Source of the DNA: Lactobacillus delbrueckii
GTDB lineage: Bacteria > Bacillota > Bacilli > Lactobacillales > Lactobacillaceae
Direction of reading: 5' to 3'
Length of the DNA stretch: 16,883 nucleotides
Assembly (NCBI GenBank): GCA_004556255.1
Contig: SFHY01000014.1
Location: 1-16,883 of the forward strand
Shown one piece after another: positions 6,827-14,051 of the stretch. The notes under the pieces were generated by a model. That model saw nothing but the letters and a program-made list of their open reading frames with translations. It ran no database searches and had not been told where the DNA came from. Each line of letters opens with the position of its first letter. Within the stretch, counting starts at the first letter, position 1. The position numbers and the translations under genes were made by a program.

Positions 6827-6846
6827 AGGCCGCCTTTTGCTATAGA
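6819..6846 (+). promoter_or_regulatory. Promoter of the GntR regulator (extended -10)
   Basis: TTGTCT (6819-6824) and TATAGA (6841-6846) are 16 bases apart, with TGC directly before the -10. The -35 overlaps the stop codon region of the second beta-helix gene. TTGTCTA also resembles a half-site of HutC-subfamily operators (TAGACAA on the other strand), so autoregulation is possible but not shown. Confidence 0.6.
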
Positions 6847-6877
6847 ATTTAATTAAGATCCAAGCTTGATGATTCTG

Positions 6878-6888
6878 TGGGGGGAAAG
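6878..6888 (+). promoter_or_regulatory. Ribosome binding site deciding the GntR start
   Basis: The purine run GTGGGGGGAAAG, covering this interval, ends a few bases before ATG 6893. It supports this start over the upstream in-frame TTG 6866 and the downstream ATG 6905. Confidence 0.65.
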
Positions 6889-6892
6889 ACCG

Positions 6893-7594
6893 ATGCAAGA
6901 ACCAATGTACATCAAAATTCACAATCAGCTGCGCCGGGACATTGAAAACCATGTCTACCAGGTGGGGGACCGGATTCCAGCTGAGCGGCAGCTGGCTGAG
7001 CAGTTCAAGGTGTCGCGGATGACCCTGCGCCAGGCCATCAAAACCCTGGAAGAAGAAGGGATTCTGGAAAGGCGGCTGGGCAGCGGGACCTACGTGGCCA
7101 GCCAGAAGGTCCAGGAGAAGATGTCCGGGATCATGTCCTTTACCGAAATTACCCGAGCCAACGGGCAGACTCCGTCCAGCAAGCTGGTTTCCTACAAGAT
7201 CACCCAGCCATCCCTGTCGGAAAAAGAACGCCTGGCCCTGGAAGGCAGCGACAAGGTCCTGCGCATGGAGCGGATCCGCTATGCCGACCAGGTGCCGATC
7301 TGCCACGAAATCGTGACGGTGCCGGAAGACCTAATCGCGCCTTTTGCCAAAGATGACGTGTCAAGCCACCTCTACCAGACCTTGGAGAAGCAAGGGGGCT
7401 ACCAGATCGGGGATGCAACTGAGTACATCTCTGCCGCTGTCGCCAATGAACAGGAGGCCCGCCTGCTCAACTGCCGCCGCGGGGAAGCCTTGATCACCCG
7501 CCGGCAGGTCACCAAGCTGGCTGATGGCCGGCTCTTTGAATACACGCGGGCTTCATACGTGGGCGAGCGCTTCGAATTTACTTTCAGCAAATAG
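6893..7594 (+). CDS. GntR-family transcriptional regulator, HutC subfamily (UTRA domain)
   Basis: 233 residues in the normal HutC layout. The N-terminal winged helix-turn-helix (about residues 5-68) has GDRIPAERQLAEQFKVSRMTLRQAI as helices and GILERRLGSGTYV as the wing. A C-terminal UTRA ligand-binding domain (about 85-228) includes EKERLALEG, VLRMERIRYAD, the conserved CHEIVTVPE segment and TRRQVTKLADGRLFEYTRASY. Such proteins bind palindromic operators as dimers and usually sense small sugars, sugar phosphates or amino acids; NagR/YvoA senses glucosamine- or GlcNAc-phosphates. The start is set by GGGGGGAAAG at 6878-6888. It lies directly downstream of the beta-helix operon and has its own promoter. 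The beta-helix operon with its 31-bp palindrome is a plausible target by proximity only. The surface-polymer operon downstream is separated by a terminator and its own promoter. Confidence 0.9.
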   Translation: MQEPMYIKIHNQLRRDIENHVYQVGDRIPAERQLAEQFKVSRMTLRQAIKTLEEEGILERRLGSGTYVASQKVQEKMSGIMSFTEITRANGQTPSSKLVSYKITQPSLSEKERLALEGSDKVLRMERIRYADQVPICHEIVTVPEDLIAPFAKDDVSSHLYQTLEKQGGYQIGDATEYISAAVANEQEARLLNCRRGEALITRRQVTKLADGRLFEYTRASYVGERFEFTFSK

Positions 7595-7623
7595 CCAGCT
7601 GACTAGCTAAAGATGAAAATGAC

Positions 7624-7653
7624 AAAGAGACAGGATAAAACCTGCCTCTTTTT
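7624..7653 (+). terminator. Terminator of the GntR regulator
   Basis: AAAGAGACAGG (7624-7634) pairs with CCTGCCTCTTT (7641-7651), with one A-C mismatch and a 6-base loop, and continues into T residues. Confidence 0.8.
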
Positions 7654-7690
7654 GCTTCCTTTAAAAAAGGACAAAAGATGGAACTTGCTT

Positions 7691-7719
7691 TTGGCGACAG
7701 GGGGCGAATTTGCTAAAAT
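7691..7719 (+). promoter_or_regulatory. Promoter of the surface glycopolymer operon (extended -10)
   Basis: TTGGCG (7691-7696) and TAAAAT (7714-7719) are 17 bases apart, with TGC at 7711-7713. A 10-bp palindrome ATTAGCTAAT (7732-7741) lies in the predicted leader before the RBS CGAGG and ATG 7757. Confidence 0.7.
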
Positions 7720-7756
7720 GGACTTGATACTATTAGCTAATGATTAACGAGGCACT

Positions 7757-8896
7757 ATGAAAAGCATACTATTCCGCCTATATCTGGCAGTCATGAAATT
7801 TTTGGCCCGCTGGCAAAAAGAAGACCCCAACACATACGTGATTTTGAACGGGGCCGGCCGGTCGGGGTCCAATGGCTACCTCTTTTATAAATACTTGCGC
7901 CGCGAGCACCCGGAAGTCACGGCCTACTTGATCGAGCCCTGGCCTTCTTCCCACCTGCCCTGGTCAGACTGGCAAAAAATCGGCCGGGCCAAGTACGTCT
8001 TGACCACCCACCAGCCCTTCAAGGTCCGGAAAAGCCAGGTCAACCTGGCCCTCTGGCACGGGATTCCCCTCAAGCGGATGGGGACCATGGCCAACAATAC
8101 CCAGCGCCGGGACAACCAGAGAAACGAAAAGCTCTGGCACAAGACGGTCGACCTGGTCACCTCCAGTTCGGAACTCTATGAAAGCTTGATGAGCGCCTGC
8201 ATGGGGATTGAAGGTCCCCGCTATGTCCAGCTGGGTTTCCCCAGAATCGATTCCTTGCTCAAGTCTCCTTATCAGAAGAACCAGCTCTTGGCTGACTTTT
8301 TCTCCTGCCAGGACCCGGAGGCCCAAGTAGGGATCTATGTGCCGACTTTCCGCTATGAATTGGAAGAGCCGGAAGTGATGGAGCGGATTAAAGAAGGGAA
8401 CTTTTTTGCCTTCAGCGACTTCGACCTGGCCGCTTTAGACCAGGCCCTGGCTGCTAGAAAGCAGTACCTCCTGGTCAAGCTTCACCCTTGGGAAATGAAG
8501 CTCTTCAGCGACTTCCACTTGGAAGCCAAGCATGTGGCCTTTTTGAACAATTCCGACCTTTTGGCGAAAAAGCTGGACCTCTACGAAATCCTGGGAGCCA
8601 CCGACTTCCTCATGACCGACTTCTCCTCGATCTACTTTGACTACCTCCACTTGGACAAGCCGCTGATTTTCATTACCAACTACCTGGCCCAGTATGAAAA
8701 GACCCGGGGCTTTTTGCTGGGGCCTTATGAAAAAATCGTCCCTGGTCCCTGCGTGGCCAGCCAGGCAGACCTGGTCAAGCAGCTGGGCGAAAAAGACAGG
8801 TATGGCCTTGAACGGAAAAAGTGGCTGGAGCTGAGCGACCAGGCCGACCATGGCCAGGCCTGCCAGACAATTTTTGATTATTTAAGCGGGGTCTGA
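7757..8896 (+). CDS. CDP-glycerol glycerophosphotransferase, TagB-like
   Basis: A membrane-associated cytosolic enzyme of the Glyphos_transf family that moves glycerol phosphate from CDP-glycerol to a lipid-linked acceptor. The diagnostic motifs are present: LWHGIPLK with catalytic-type H101, LVKLHPWE with H243, and MTDFSSIYFDY (D288, S290, S291) for nucleotide binding. At 379 residues it is the size of the single-addition primase TagB (about 380) and much shorter than polymerases of the TagF type. The basic and hydrophobic N-terminus (KSILFRLYLAVMKFLARW) may bind the membrane. It is the first gene of a five-gene operon; the flippase starts three bases after its stop. With the TagA-like gene downstream this suggests a teichoic-acid-like linkage or glycerol-phosphate decoration. 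Ribitol or another polyol donor is also possible within the family. Confidence 0.88.
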   Translation: MKSILFRLYLAVMKFLARWQKEDPNTYVILNGAGRSGSNGYLFYKYLRREHPEVTAYLIEPWPSSHLPWSDWQKIGRAKYVLTTHQPFKVRKSQVNLALWHGIPLKRMGTMANNTQRRDNQRNEKLWHKTVDLVTSSSELYESLMSACMGIEGPRYVQLGFPRIDSLLKSPYQKNQLLADFFSCQDPEAQVGIYVPTFRYELEEPEVMERIKEGNFFAFSDFDLAALDQALAARKQYLLVKLHPWEMKLFSDFHLEAKHVAFLNNSDLLAKKLDLYEILGATDFLMTDFSSIYFDYLHLDKPLIFITNYLAQYEKTRGFLLGPYEKIVPGPCVASQADLVKQLGEKDRYGLERKKWLELSDQADHGQACQTIFDYLSGV

Positions 8897-8899
8897 TCC

Positions 8900-10327
8900 T
8901 TGAAAAAAACTTTTCTGAACATCTTCTATAACGCGGTCTACCAGGTCTTCCTGGTCCTGGTGCCCTTGATCACGGTTCCTTACCTGTCCAGAGTCCTGGG
9001 CCCGACGACCTACGGGATCTATTCCAGCGTCAACAACACGGTCCAGTTTCTGATGATCTTCTGCATCCTGTCTTTATCCAATATCGGGGTCAGAAGCATT
9101 TCTAAAGCCCGGGCCAAAAGCAAGAGCGGGGAACTGACCGAGGCCTTCTGGGGCCTGTGGTACTTCCAGTTCATTGGCGGCTTGGTAACCATCGCCTTGA
9201 CTGTCTTGACCTGCCTGGTCCTCAAGGTCCGCTACTGGAACTACTTCCTGCTGATGCTGCCATACTTGATTTCTGCCCAGTTTGACATCTCCTGGTTCTT
9301 CCAGGGCCTGGCTGATTTTGGCCGGGTAGTCTTAAGAAACACCATCGTCAAGATCGTCAGCGTGGTTTTTATCTTGCTTTTGATCAAAAGTCCGGCTGAC
9401 CTGTGGAAGTATTTCCTGATCATGTCCGTGTCCACCATGCTGGGTTCCTTTGTCTTCTGGTTCAGCATCGGCAAATATGTCGGCCGGCCAGTCAAGCATT
9501 TCTACCATTTCGCGGAAACCCGCCGGGCCATCATGACCTTGATGATTCCCCAGATCGCGACCCAGATTTACACTTCCTTGGACAAGCCTCTTTTGGGCCT
9601 CTTCCAAAATACGGCCCAGGTCTCTTACTATGACAACTCCCAACGGATTTCCAACATGATCCTGGGGGTTATCACCAGTATTTCCCTGGTAATCATGCCG
9701 CAGATGGCGGTCCAGGGGAAGGAAACCCAGAAGAAGGTCTTGAAGAAGTCCCTGGAAGCCACGACCATGCTGGGAACCATGTTTGCCGTGGTGGTCATGG
9801 CCAATACCAAGGAATTCGTGCCCTTTTTCTTCGGGAAAAAATATATCCCGATGACCCCCTTGATGTTCTTCTTTACCTTGACCATCATTTTGATCCCCAT
9901 GGGCGGGGTCTTCGCCAACCAGTTTGCCCTGGCCAACAAGCGGGATAAGGACTATGCCATTCCGGTTACGATCGGGGCGGTCCTGGAGCTTGTCTTCAGC
10001 TACTTTTTGGACCGGCCTTTCGGGGCAGCGGGGGCCATGGTGGCGATCCTCTTGACCGAAGCTGTCGTTCTCTTTCTCCGTTGCTGGATCGTGCGGGATG
10101 GTTATGACTTCAAGGAAACTTTCAGCGACGTGCCCAAGTGCTTTTTGGCCATGGGGATCAGCTTGGCGGCAGGGATGCTGTGGCCTTGGCAGATTCCAAG
10201 TGCTTTTATCAACATGACGGTCAAGTCCCTGGCCATCATGGCCATTTACCTGGTCATCCTCTGGCTCTTGAAGTTTGACTTGAATGAAGACTTGGTCACG
10301 ATCGTCAAAAAGCGCTTGAAAAAATAG
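8900..10327 (+). CDS. Polysaccharide flippase, Wzx/RfbX (MOP superfamily)
   Basis: An integral membrane protein of 475 residues with about 12-14 predicted membrane segments that moves undecaprenyl-linked oligosaccharide repeat units across the membrane. The family N-terminus is clear: KKTFLNIFYNAVYQVF, then LITVPYLSRVLGPTTYGIYS. DISWFFQGLADFGRVVLRN and the TSLDKPLLGLF region also match. The start is TTG 8900, three bases after the stop of the TagB-like gene, with a weak GCGGGG site. Starting there restores the conserved N-terminus, so TTG is preferred. It is followed by 50 bases before the TagA-like gene. No Wzy polymerase gene is visible in the window. Confidence 0.9.
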   Translation: MKKTFLNIFYNAVYQVFLVLVPLITVPYLSRVLGPTTYGIYSSVNNTVQFLMIFCILSLSNIGVRSISKARAKSKSGELTEAFWGLWYFQFIGGLVTIALTVLTCLVLKVRYWNYFLLMLPYLISAQFDISWFFQGLADFGRVVLRNTIVKIVSVVFILLLIKSPADLWKYFLIMSVSTMLGSFVFWFSIGKYVGRPVKHFYHFAETRRAIMTLMIPQIATQIYTSLDKPLLGLFQNTAQVSYYDNSQRISNMILGVITSISLVIMPQMAVQGKETQKKVLKKSLEATTMLGTMFAVVVMANTKEFVPFFFGKKYIPMTPLMFFFTLTIILIPMGGVFANQFALANKRDKDYAIPVTIGAVLELVFSYFLDRPFGAAGAMVAILLTEAVVLFLRCWIVRDGYDFKETFSDVPKCFLAMGISLAAGMLWPWQIPSAFINMTVKSLAIMAIYLVILWLLKFDLNEDLVTIVKKRLKK

Positions 10328-10377
10328 CCATTAATAAGGAAGAAATCAGCAAAAATAAACATAGAAAGCGTGTAAGC

Positions 10378-11112
10378 ATGGTAAAAATCAACATTTTGGG
10401 CGTTGGCTTCGACAAGTACAGCCTGGCGGAATTTGAAGCCCGCTTTTTGGACCGCTTGCGGAAAAAAGAATCCACCCTGGTGGTCACGGCCAACCCGGAA
10501 ATCGTCATGGCCGCCAAGGAAGACCCGGAATACCGGGAAATCATCAATAATGTGGCTGACTACGTGACGGCTGACGGGATAGGCATCATCAAGGGTGCCA
10601 AGATGCTGGGGCTGAAGCTGCCGGAGAGAGTAACCGGCTACGACCTCTTCTGCTGGTACCTGCAAATCGCCAATGAAGACCACTTGCGGGTCTACCTGAT
10701 TGGGGCCAAGCCAGCTGTGATCGCTGCCGTTAAGGAAAAAATCGCCAAGGACTACCCAGGCATCGACTTAGTTGGCGCTGAGGACGGCTACTCTAAAGAC
10801 GCCCTGCCGGAAATTGCCAGCCGGATCGCCCAAAGCAAGCCCGACCTGGTCTTCGCGGCCCTGGGCTTTCCCAAGCAGGAGAAGCTCCTGGCCATCTTGC
10901 GCAAGCAAAACTTGCCGGCCAGCATGATGGGGGTGGGCGGCAGCTTTGACGTCTTCGCTGGCGCCGTCAAACGGGCACCAAAGGTATTCCAGGATGCCCA
11001 CCTGGAATGGTTCTACCGGCTCTTGAAGGAACCAAGCCGGATCGGCCGGATGATGGTTTTGCCCAAATTCGTCGTGGAAGTTAAAAAGAGCAAGAAGCAG
11101 GACCAGCAATAA
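10378..11112 (+). CDS. tagA: WecG/TagA-family N-acetylmannosaminyltransferase
   Basis: A GT26 enzyme of 244 residues. In teichoic-acid synthesis TagA adds ManNAc from UDP-ManNAc to undecaprenyl-PP-GlcNAc. Conserved elements are VTANPEIVMAAKED (T37, N39), TADGIGIIKG with the probable catalytic D66, RVTGYDL, YLIGAKP, DLVFAALGFPKQE and MGVGGSFDVFAGAVKRAP, followed by the membrane-binding basic C-terminus (WFYRLLKEPSRIGRMM). The ATG 10378 has only a weak purine run (GAAAG) upstream. The stop codon overlaps the next start by one base (TAATG). Together with the TagB-like gene it gives the two enzymes that make the ManNAc and first glycerol-phosphate part of a linkage unit. It could instead use another UDP-sugar, as some WecG homologues do. 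Confidence 0.9.
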   Translation: MVKINILGVGFDKYSLAEFEARFLDRLRKKESTLVVTANPEIVMAAKEDPEYREIINNVADYVTADGIGIIKGAKMLGLKLPERVTGYDLFCWYLQIANEDHLRVYLIGAKPAVIAAVKEKIAKDYPGIDLVGAEDGYSKDALPEIASRIAQSKPDLVFAALGFPKQEKLLAILRKQNLPASMMGVGGSFDVFAGAVKRAPKVFQDAHLEWFYRLLKEPSRIGRMMVLPKFVVEVKKSKKQDQQ

Positions 11113-12212
11113 TGAAAGTACTGCACATCAACGCCGGCCTGGAAAGCGGGGGCGGGCTGACTCATATCGTGAACCTGCTCTCCCAGGCCAAAAAGGTGGG
11201 GCAGGGCTTTGACCTCTTGACCTTCGCGGAAGGACCGGTTGCCCAGGCTGCCCGGGAGAAGGGGATCAAGACTATCGTTTTGGGCGGGTCCAGCCGCTAC
11301 GACCTGGCCCTGCTCAAGCGGCTGAAAAAGACAATCAAGGATGGACATTACGACCTGGTCCACAGCCATGGGGCCCGGGCCAACCTTTTCGTCAGCTTGA
11401 TCAAGTCATCCTTGCCTTGCCCCTGGTTGATCACGGTCCACTCGGATCCCGCGATCGACTTTGAAGGACGGGGAATCGCGGGGAAGATTTTTACCCAGCT
11501 GAACCTGCGGGCAATCAAGCAGGCCGACGGGGTCTTTGCCATCACTCCCCGTTTTGAAAAAATCCTGCTGAATTACGGAGTAAAGCCCGGCCGGATGCAC
11601 GTTATCTACAACGGGATTAGCTTTAGGGATAATCGAAATATAGCAGGCAAGGAAGACCACGCCGGCTTCAACATCATCAATGTTGGCCGCCTGGAAAAGG
11701 TCAAGGGGCAAGATCTTTTGCTCAAAGCATTTAAAGCAGCCAATTTGCCGCAAGCCCACCTCTATATTGCCGGCAGCGGCAGCCAGGAAGCGGACTTGAA
11801 AAAACTCTGCCAGGATTTGGTCTTAACCGACCAAGTAACTTTTACCGGCTTTTTGACCCAAGAAGAATTAAGGCAGCTCTACCGGAAAATGGACCTGGCC
11901 GTCTTGTCTTCTTACTCAGAAAGCTTCCCCCTGGTCTTGCTGGAAGCAGCCGACAACCTGCTCCCGCTTTTGGCAACTGACGTGGGCGGAGCCAGGGAAC
12001 TGATTCCACAAGGCAAGGGCTGGGTCGTGCCGGTCAAAGAGGAAAAAGCCATGGCTGGCCAGTTAAAGGCAATCGCCGCTTTGCCAAAAGAAGAACGAGC
12101 AGCAATTGCCCAAGCGGAAAAAGCCTATGCCCGCCAGCACTTTTCCCTGGACCGGCAACTGGCTGACGTTCTGGCCGGCTACCAGGCCTGCCTGCAAGGA
12201 GGAAGAGCATGA
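11112..12212 (+). CDS. Glycosyltransferase family 4
   Basis: A GT-B fold retaining glycosyltransferase of 366 residues. The N-terminal acceptor domain begins MKVLHINAGLESGGGLTHIVNLL. The C-terminal donor domain starts near NVGRLEKVKGQDLLLKAF (N190, R193, K198 for phosphate binding) and contains the E-x7-E motif E270 to E278 (ESFPLVLLE). The following NLLPLLATDVGGARELI segment is typical of GT4. It probably adds a sugar to the lipid-linked repeat unit on the cytoplasmic membrane face; donor and linkage cannot be told from sequence. It overlaps the upstream stop by one base and the downstream start by four (ATGA), so translation is coupled in the operon. Confidence 0.92.
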   Translation: MKVLHINAGLESGGGLTHIVNLLSQAKKVGQGFDLLTFAEGPVAQAAREKGIKTIVLGGSSRYDLALLKRLKKTIKDGHYDLVHSHGARANLFVSLIKSSLPCPWLITVHSDPAIDFEGRGIAGKIFTQLNLRAIKQADGVFAITPRFEKILLNYGVKPGRMHVIYNGISFRDNRNIAGKEDHAGFNIINVGRLEKVKGQDLLLKAFKAANLPQAHLYIAGSGSQEADLKKLCQDLVLTDQVTFTGFLTQEELRQLYRKMDLAVLSSYSESFPLVLLEAADNLLPLLATDVGGARELIPQGKGWVVPVKEEKAMAGQLKAIAALPKEERAAIAQAEKAYARQHFSLDRQLADVLAGYQACLQGGRA

Positions 12213-12910
12213 TTCCTAAAATTATCCACTATGTCTGGGTGGGCGGCAATCCCAAGTCCAAGACCATCCAGACCTGTCTGGCCTCTTGGCGAAAGCGCCT
12301 GCCGGACTATGAAATCATCGAATGGAATGAAGACAAGCTGGACCTAAATGCCAATAAATATGTCAAGCAGGCCTATCAGGCCAAGAAGTGGGCCTTCGTT
12401 TCCGACTATGTCCGGGCCAAGGCCCTCTATGAAATGGGCGGGATTTACCTGGACACCGATGTCATGGTCTTAAAAGATTTTTCTGACTTGCTAAATGACC
12501 GGGCCTTTATCGGCTTTGAAAACAATGACTACCTGTCAGCGGCCATTATCGCGGCAGAGAAGGGGCATCCTTTTATGGCCGACATCCTGCACTACTATGA
12601 CGACCTGGATTTTGCTTTTGACCAAAAGGACCAGCTGGCCGGGGTCAACTCCCTGTCCGTCACGGAAATTCTCAAAGAAAAGTATGGCCTTAAGACTGGC
12701 AACCAAGAACAGGTATTAAAGGAAGGAATCCATGTTTATCCAGACGGGATCCTCTGCAACCCTTCCCCGCAGTCCCGGTCCATTCACCTTTTTACCGGGA
12801 CCTGGCTGGAAGGAAAAAATTCCTGGAAGCACGACCTGGTCACCTTTTTGAAATTACATATCCACAGTCAAAAAGCTGCGAAAATTTACTACCAGCTCTT
12901 CAGACGCTAA
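12209..12910 (+). CDS. Glycosyltransferase family 32 (Gly_transf_sug, DXD)
   Basis: A 233-residue GT-A fold transferase. It starts IPKIIHYVWVGG, the GT32 hallmark, followed by SWRKRLPDYEIIEWNED, a conserved WAFVSDYVRAKALYEMGGIYLDTDV block with the metal-binding DTD at 82-84, and a late GTW segment (TGTWLEGKNSW). Relatives in capsule and exopolysaccharide clusters add galactose, mannose or other hexoses. The start ATG 12209 overlaps the GT4 stop by four bases and has an AAGGAGGA site. It is the last gene of the surface polymer operon. No clear hairpin terminator was found between its stop and the nadE promoter. Confidence 0.92.
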   Translation: MIPKIIHYVWVGGNPKSKTIQTCLASWRKRLPDYEIIEWNEDKLDLNANKYVKQAYQAKKWAFVSDYVRAKALYEMGGIYLDTDVMVLKDFSDLLNDRAFIGFENNDYLSAAIIAAEKGHPFMADILHYYDDLDFAFDQKDQLAGVNSLSVTEILKEKYGLKTGNQEQVLKEGIHVYPDGILCNPSPQSRSIHLFTGTWLEGKNSWKHDLVTFLKLHIHSQKAAKIYYQLFRR

Positions 12911-12967
12911 TTTTTTAAAGAATCTCGTGAAAATACATTTCTGAAAACAGGGACTGCATTTTTTGAG

Positions 12968-12973
12968 TATAAT
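12968..12973 (+). promoter_or_regulatory. -10 element of the nadE promoter
   Basis: A consensus TATAAT lies about 40 bases before ATG 13015. The -35 is weak; AAAACA at 12944-12949 is the best candidate at 18 bases. No operator-like symmetry was seen nearby. Confidence 0.55.
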
Positions 12974-13014
12974 TAAAGGTAGAAAAAACAAAGTAGAAGA
13001 TTGCGAGGCAGCAA

Positions 13015-13845
13015 ATGAGAGAGTTGCAAAAGAAAATTGTCGAATATGAGCACGTTTTGCCGGAAATCGATCCCCAGGAAGAAATCCGCAAGACGGTTGA
13101 CTTCTTAAAAGGTTACTTGAAGGCTAACCCCTTCTTGAAGTCATATGTTTTGGGGATTTCCGGGGGCCAGGACTCAACCCTGACCGGGAAGCTGACTCAA
13201 ATGGCAATTTCCGAAATGCGGGAAGAAACTGGCGATGACAGCTACAAGTTCATCGCCGTCCGCCTGCCATACGGCGTCCAGGCCGATGCCGCTGATGCCG
13301 CTGACGCGGTAGCCTTCATCAAGCCGGACGTGGACTTGATCGAAAACATCAAGCCAGCCACTGACGCCATGGTGGCGACCTTGAAGGAAACGGGCGTGGA
13401 AATGACCGACTTTAATAAGGGCAACATCAAGGCCCGGCAAAGAATGGTCATGCAGTATGCCATTGCCGGGGCCAACCAGGGCGCGGTTGTGGGGACTGAC
13501 CACGCGGCCGAAAACTTCTCTGGCTTCTACACCAAGTACGGCGATGGCGCGGCTGACCTGACCCCGCTCTTCCGTTTGGACAAGCGGCAGGGCAAGCAGC
13601 TCCTGGCTGCCTTGGGCTGCCCGGAACACCTTTATTTGAAGGCACCGACGGCCGACCTGGAAGAAGAAAAGCCGTCCTTGCCAGATGAAGTTGCCTTGGG
13701 CGTGACCTACGAGGAAATCGATGACTACCTGGAAGGCCGGGAAGTCAGCGACAAGGCAGCGGAAAGAATCGAAGAATTGTGGACCAAGAGCGAGCACAAG
13801 CGTCACTTGCCGGTCACGATTTTTGATGATTATTACAAAAAATAG
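13015..13845 (+). CDS. nadE: NH3-dependent NAD+ synthetase
   Basis: Catalyses the ATP-dependent amidation of deamido-NAD+ (nicotinate adenine dinucleotide) to NAD+, the last step of NAD synthesis, in the cytosol. The 276 residues match the short ammonia-dependent class with no glutaminase domain. The ATP-pyrophosphatase P-loop SGGQDS is at 49-54. VRLPYGVQADAADAADA, GNIKARQRM and the NaAD/ATP site region GTDHAAENFSGFYTKYGDG (from G160) follow, then KAPTADLEE and a C-terminal KRHLPVTIFDDYY. The start has a modest GCGAGG site. It is probably monocistronic. No own terminator is visible, so read-through would enter the riboswitch and meet its terminator. Confidence 0.97.
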   Translation: MRELQKKIVEYEHVLPEIDPQEEIRKTVDFLKGYLKANPFLKSYVLGISGGQDSTLTGKLTQMAISEMREETGDDSYKFIAVRLPYGVQADAADAADAVAFIKPDVDLIENIKPATDAMVATLKETGVEMTDFNKGNIKARQRMVMQYAIAGANQGAVVGTDHAAENFSGFYTKYGDGAADLTPLFRLDKRQGKQLLAALGCPEHLYLKAPTADLEEEKPSLPDEVALGVTYEEIDDYLEGREVSDKAAERIEELWTKSEHKRHLPVTIFDDYYKK

Positions 13846-13865
13846 GGGTAGATTTGGTAAAAAAC

Positions 13866-13894
13866 TTGTTTCAAGTGCCAATTTTTGCTATATT
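13866..13894 (+). promoter_or_regulatory. Promoter of the riboswitch-ATPase unit (extended -10)
   Basis: TTGTTT (13866-13871) and TATATT (13889-13894) are 17 bases apart, with TGC at 13886-13888. Transcription would begin around 13901, at the very edge of the riboswitch P1 helix. Confidence 0.7.
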
Positions 13895-13900
13895 AATCAT

Positions 13901-13998
13901 GTCATAAGGGAGTAACGGCAAGCATAGCTTGCGACAAGCCCAACAGCCGGGAGCCGTGTTGGTTTCCTGGGCTTGTCTTAATTAGTGAGACTTATGTG
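13901..13998 (+). ncRNA. yybP-ykoY manganese riboswitch
   Basis: P1 is CATAAG (13903-13908) with CTTATG (13991-13996). The internal loop strands carry the family signatures GGGAGTAAC (13908-13916) and TTAG-TGAGAC (13982-13991; class pattern TTAGNNAGAC). Next come a perfect hairpin GCAAGC/GCTTGC (13918-13932) and a long arm GACAAGCCC/GGGCTTGTC (13933-13977) with an inner CCAACA/TGTTGG stem. This class binds Mn2+ and typically controls Mn2+ exporters. The 3' P1 strand is also part of the terminator stem at 13987-13999, so ligand-stabilised P1 should prevent termination: a transcriptional ON switch. Compared with the lactococcal example I recall, the small extra helix on the 3' side is missing. 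Confidence 0.88.
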
Positions 13999-14035
13999 CT
14001 TTTGTTAAGGGGCACGTAAGTCTCTTTTCTTTTTT
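13987..14035 (+). terminator. Riboswitch expression-platform terminator
   Basis: GAGACTTATGTGC (13987-13999) pairs with GCACGTAAGTCTC (14012-14024) with one G-T wobble and a 12-base loop. It is followed by T4-C-T6 (14025-14035). It includes the P1 3' strand (13991-13996), so it is mutually exclusive with the ligand-bound aptamer. Confidence 0.92.
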
Positions 14036-14045
14036 GAAGGAGGAA
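14036..14045 (+). promoter_or_regulatory. Ribosome binding site deciding the GTG start of the ATPase
   Basis: GAAGGAGGAA sits 6 bases before GTG 14052. The in-frame TTG at 14034 overlaps the terminator T-tract and the RBS itself, so it is not the start. Confidence 0.85.
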
Positions 14046-14051
14046 AATACT

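Noticed and set aside
6825..6838. AAAGG/CCTTT mini-hairpin as a terminator of the beta-helix operon
   Set aside because: A 5-bp stem with a 3-base loop and only four T residues is too weak to call, and it sits inside the GntR promoter spacer.
6728..7306. 192-codon minus-strand open frame across the beta-helix 2/GntR junction
   Set aside because: It spans the GntR promoter and RBS on the other strand and shows no protein-like pattern.
13174..13881. 235-codon minus-strand open frame
   Set aside because: Antisense shadow of nadE and the following leader; no RBS and no domain.
14034..14051. Longer N-terminus of the ATPase from TTG 14034
   Set aside because: That codon lies at the end of the terminator T-tract and its first codons are the Shine-Dalgarno sequence itself; GTG 14052 is correctly spaced.
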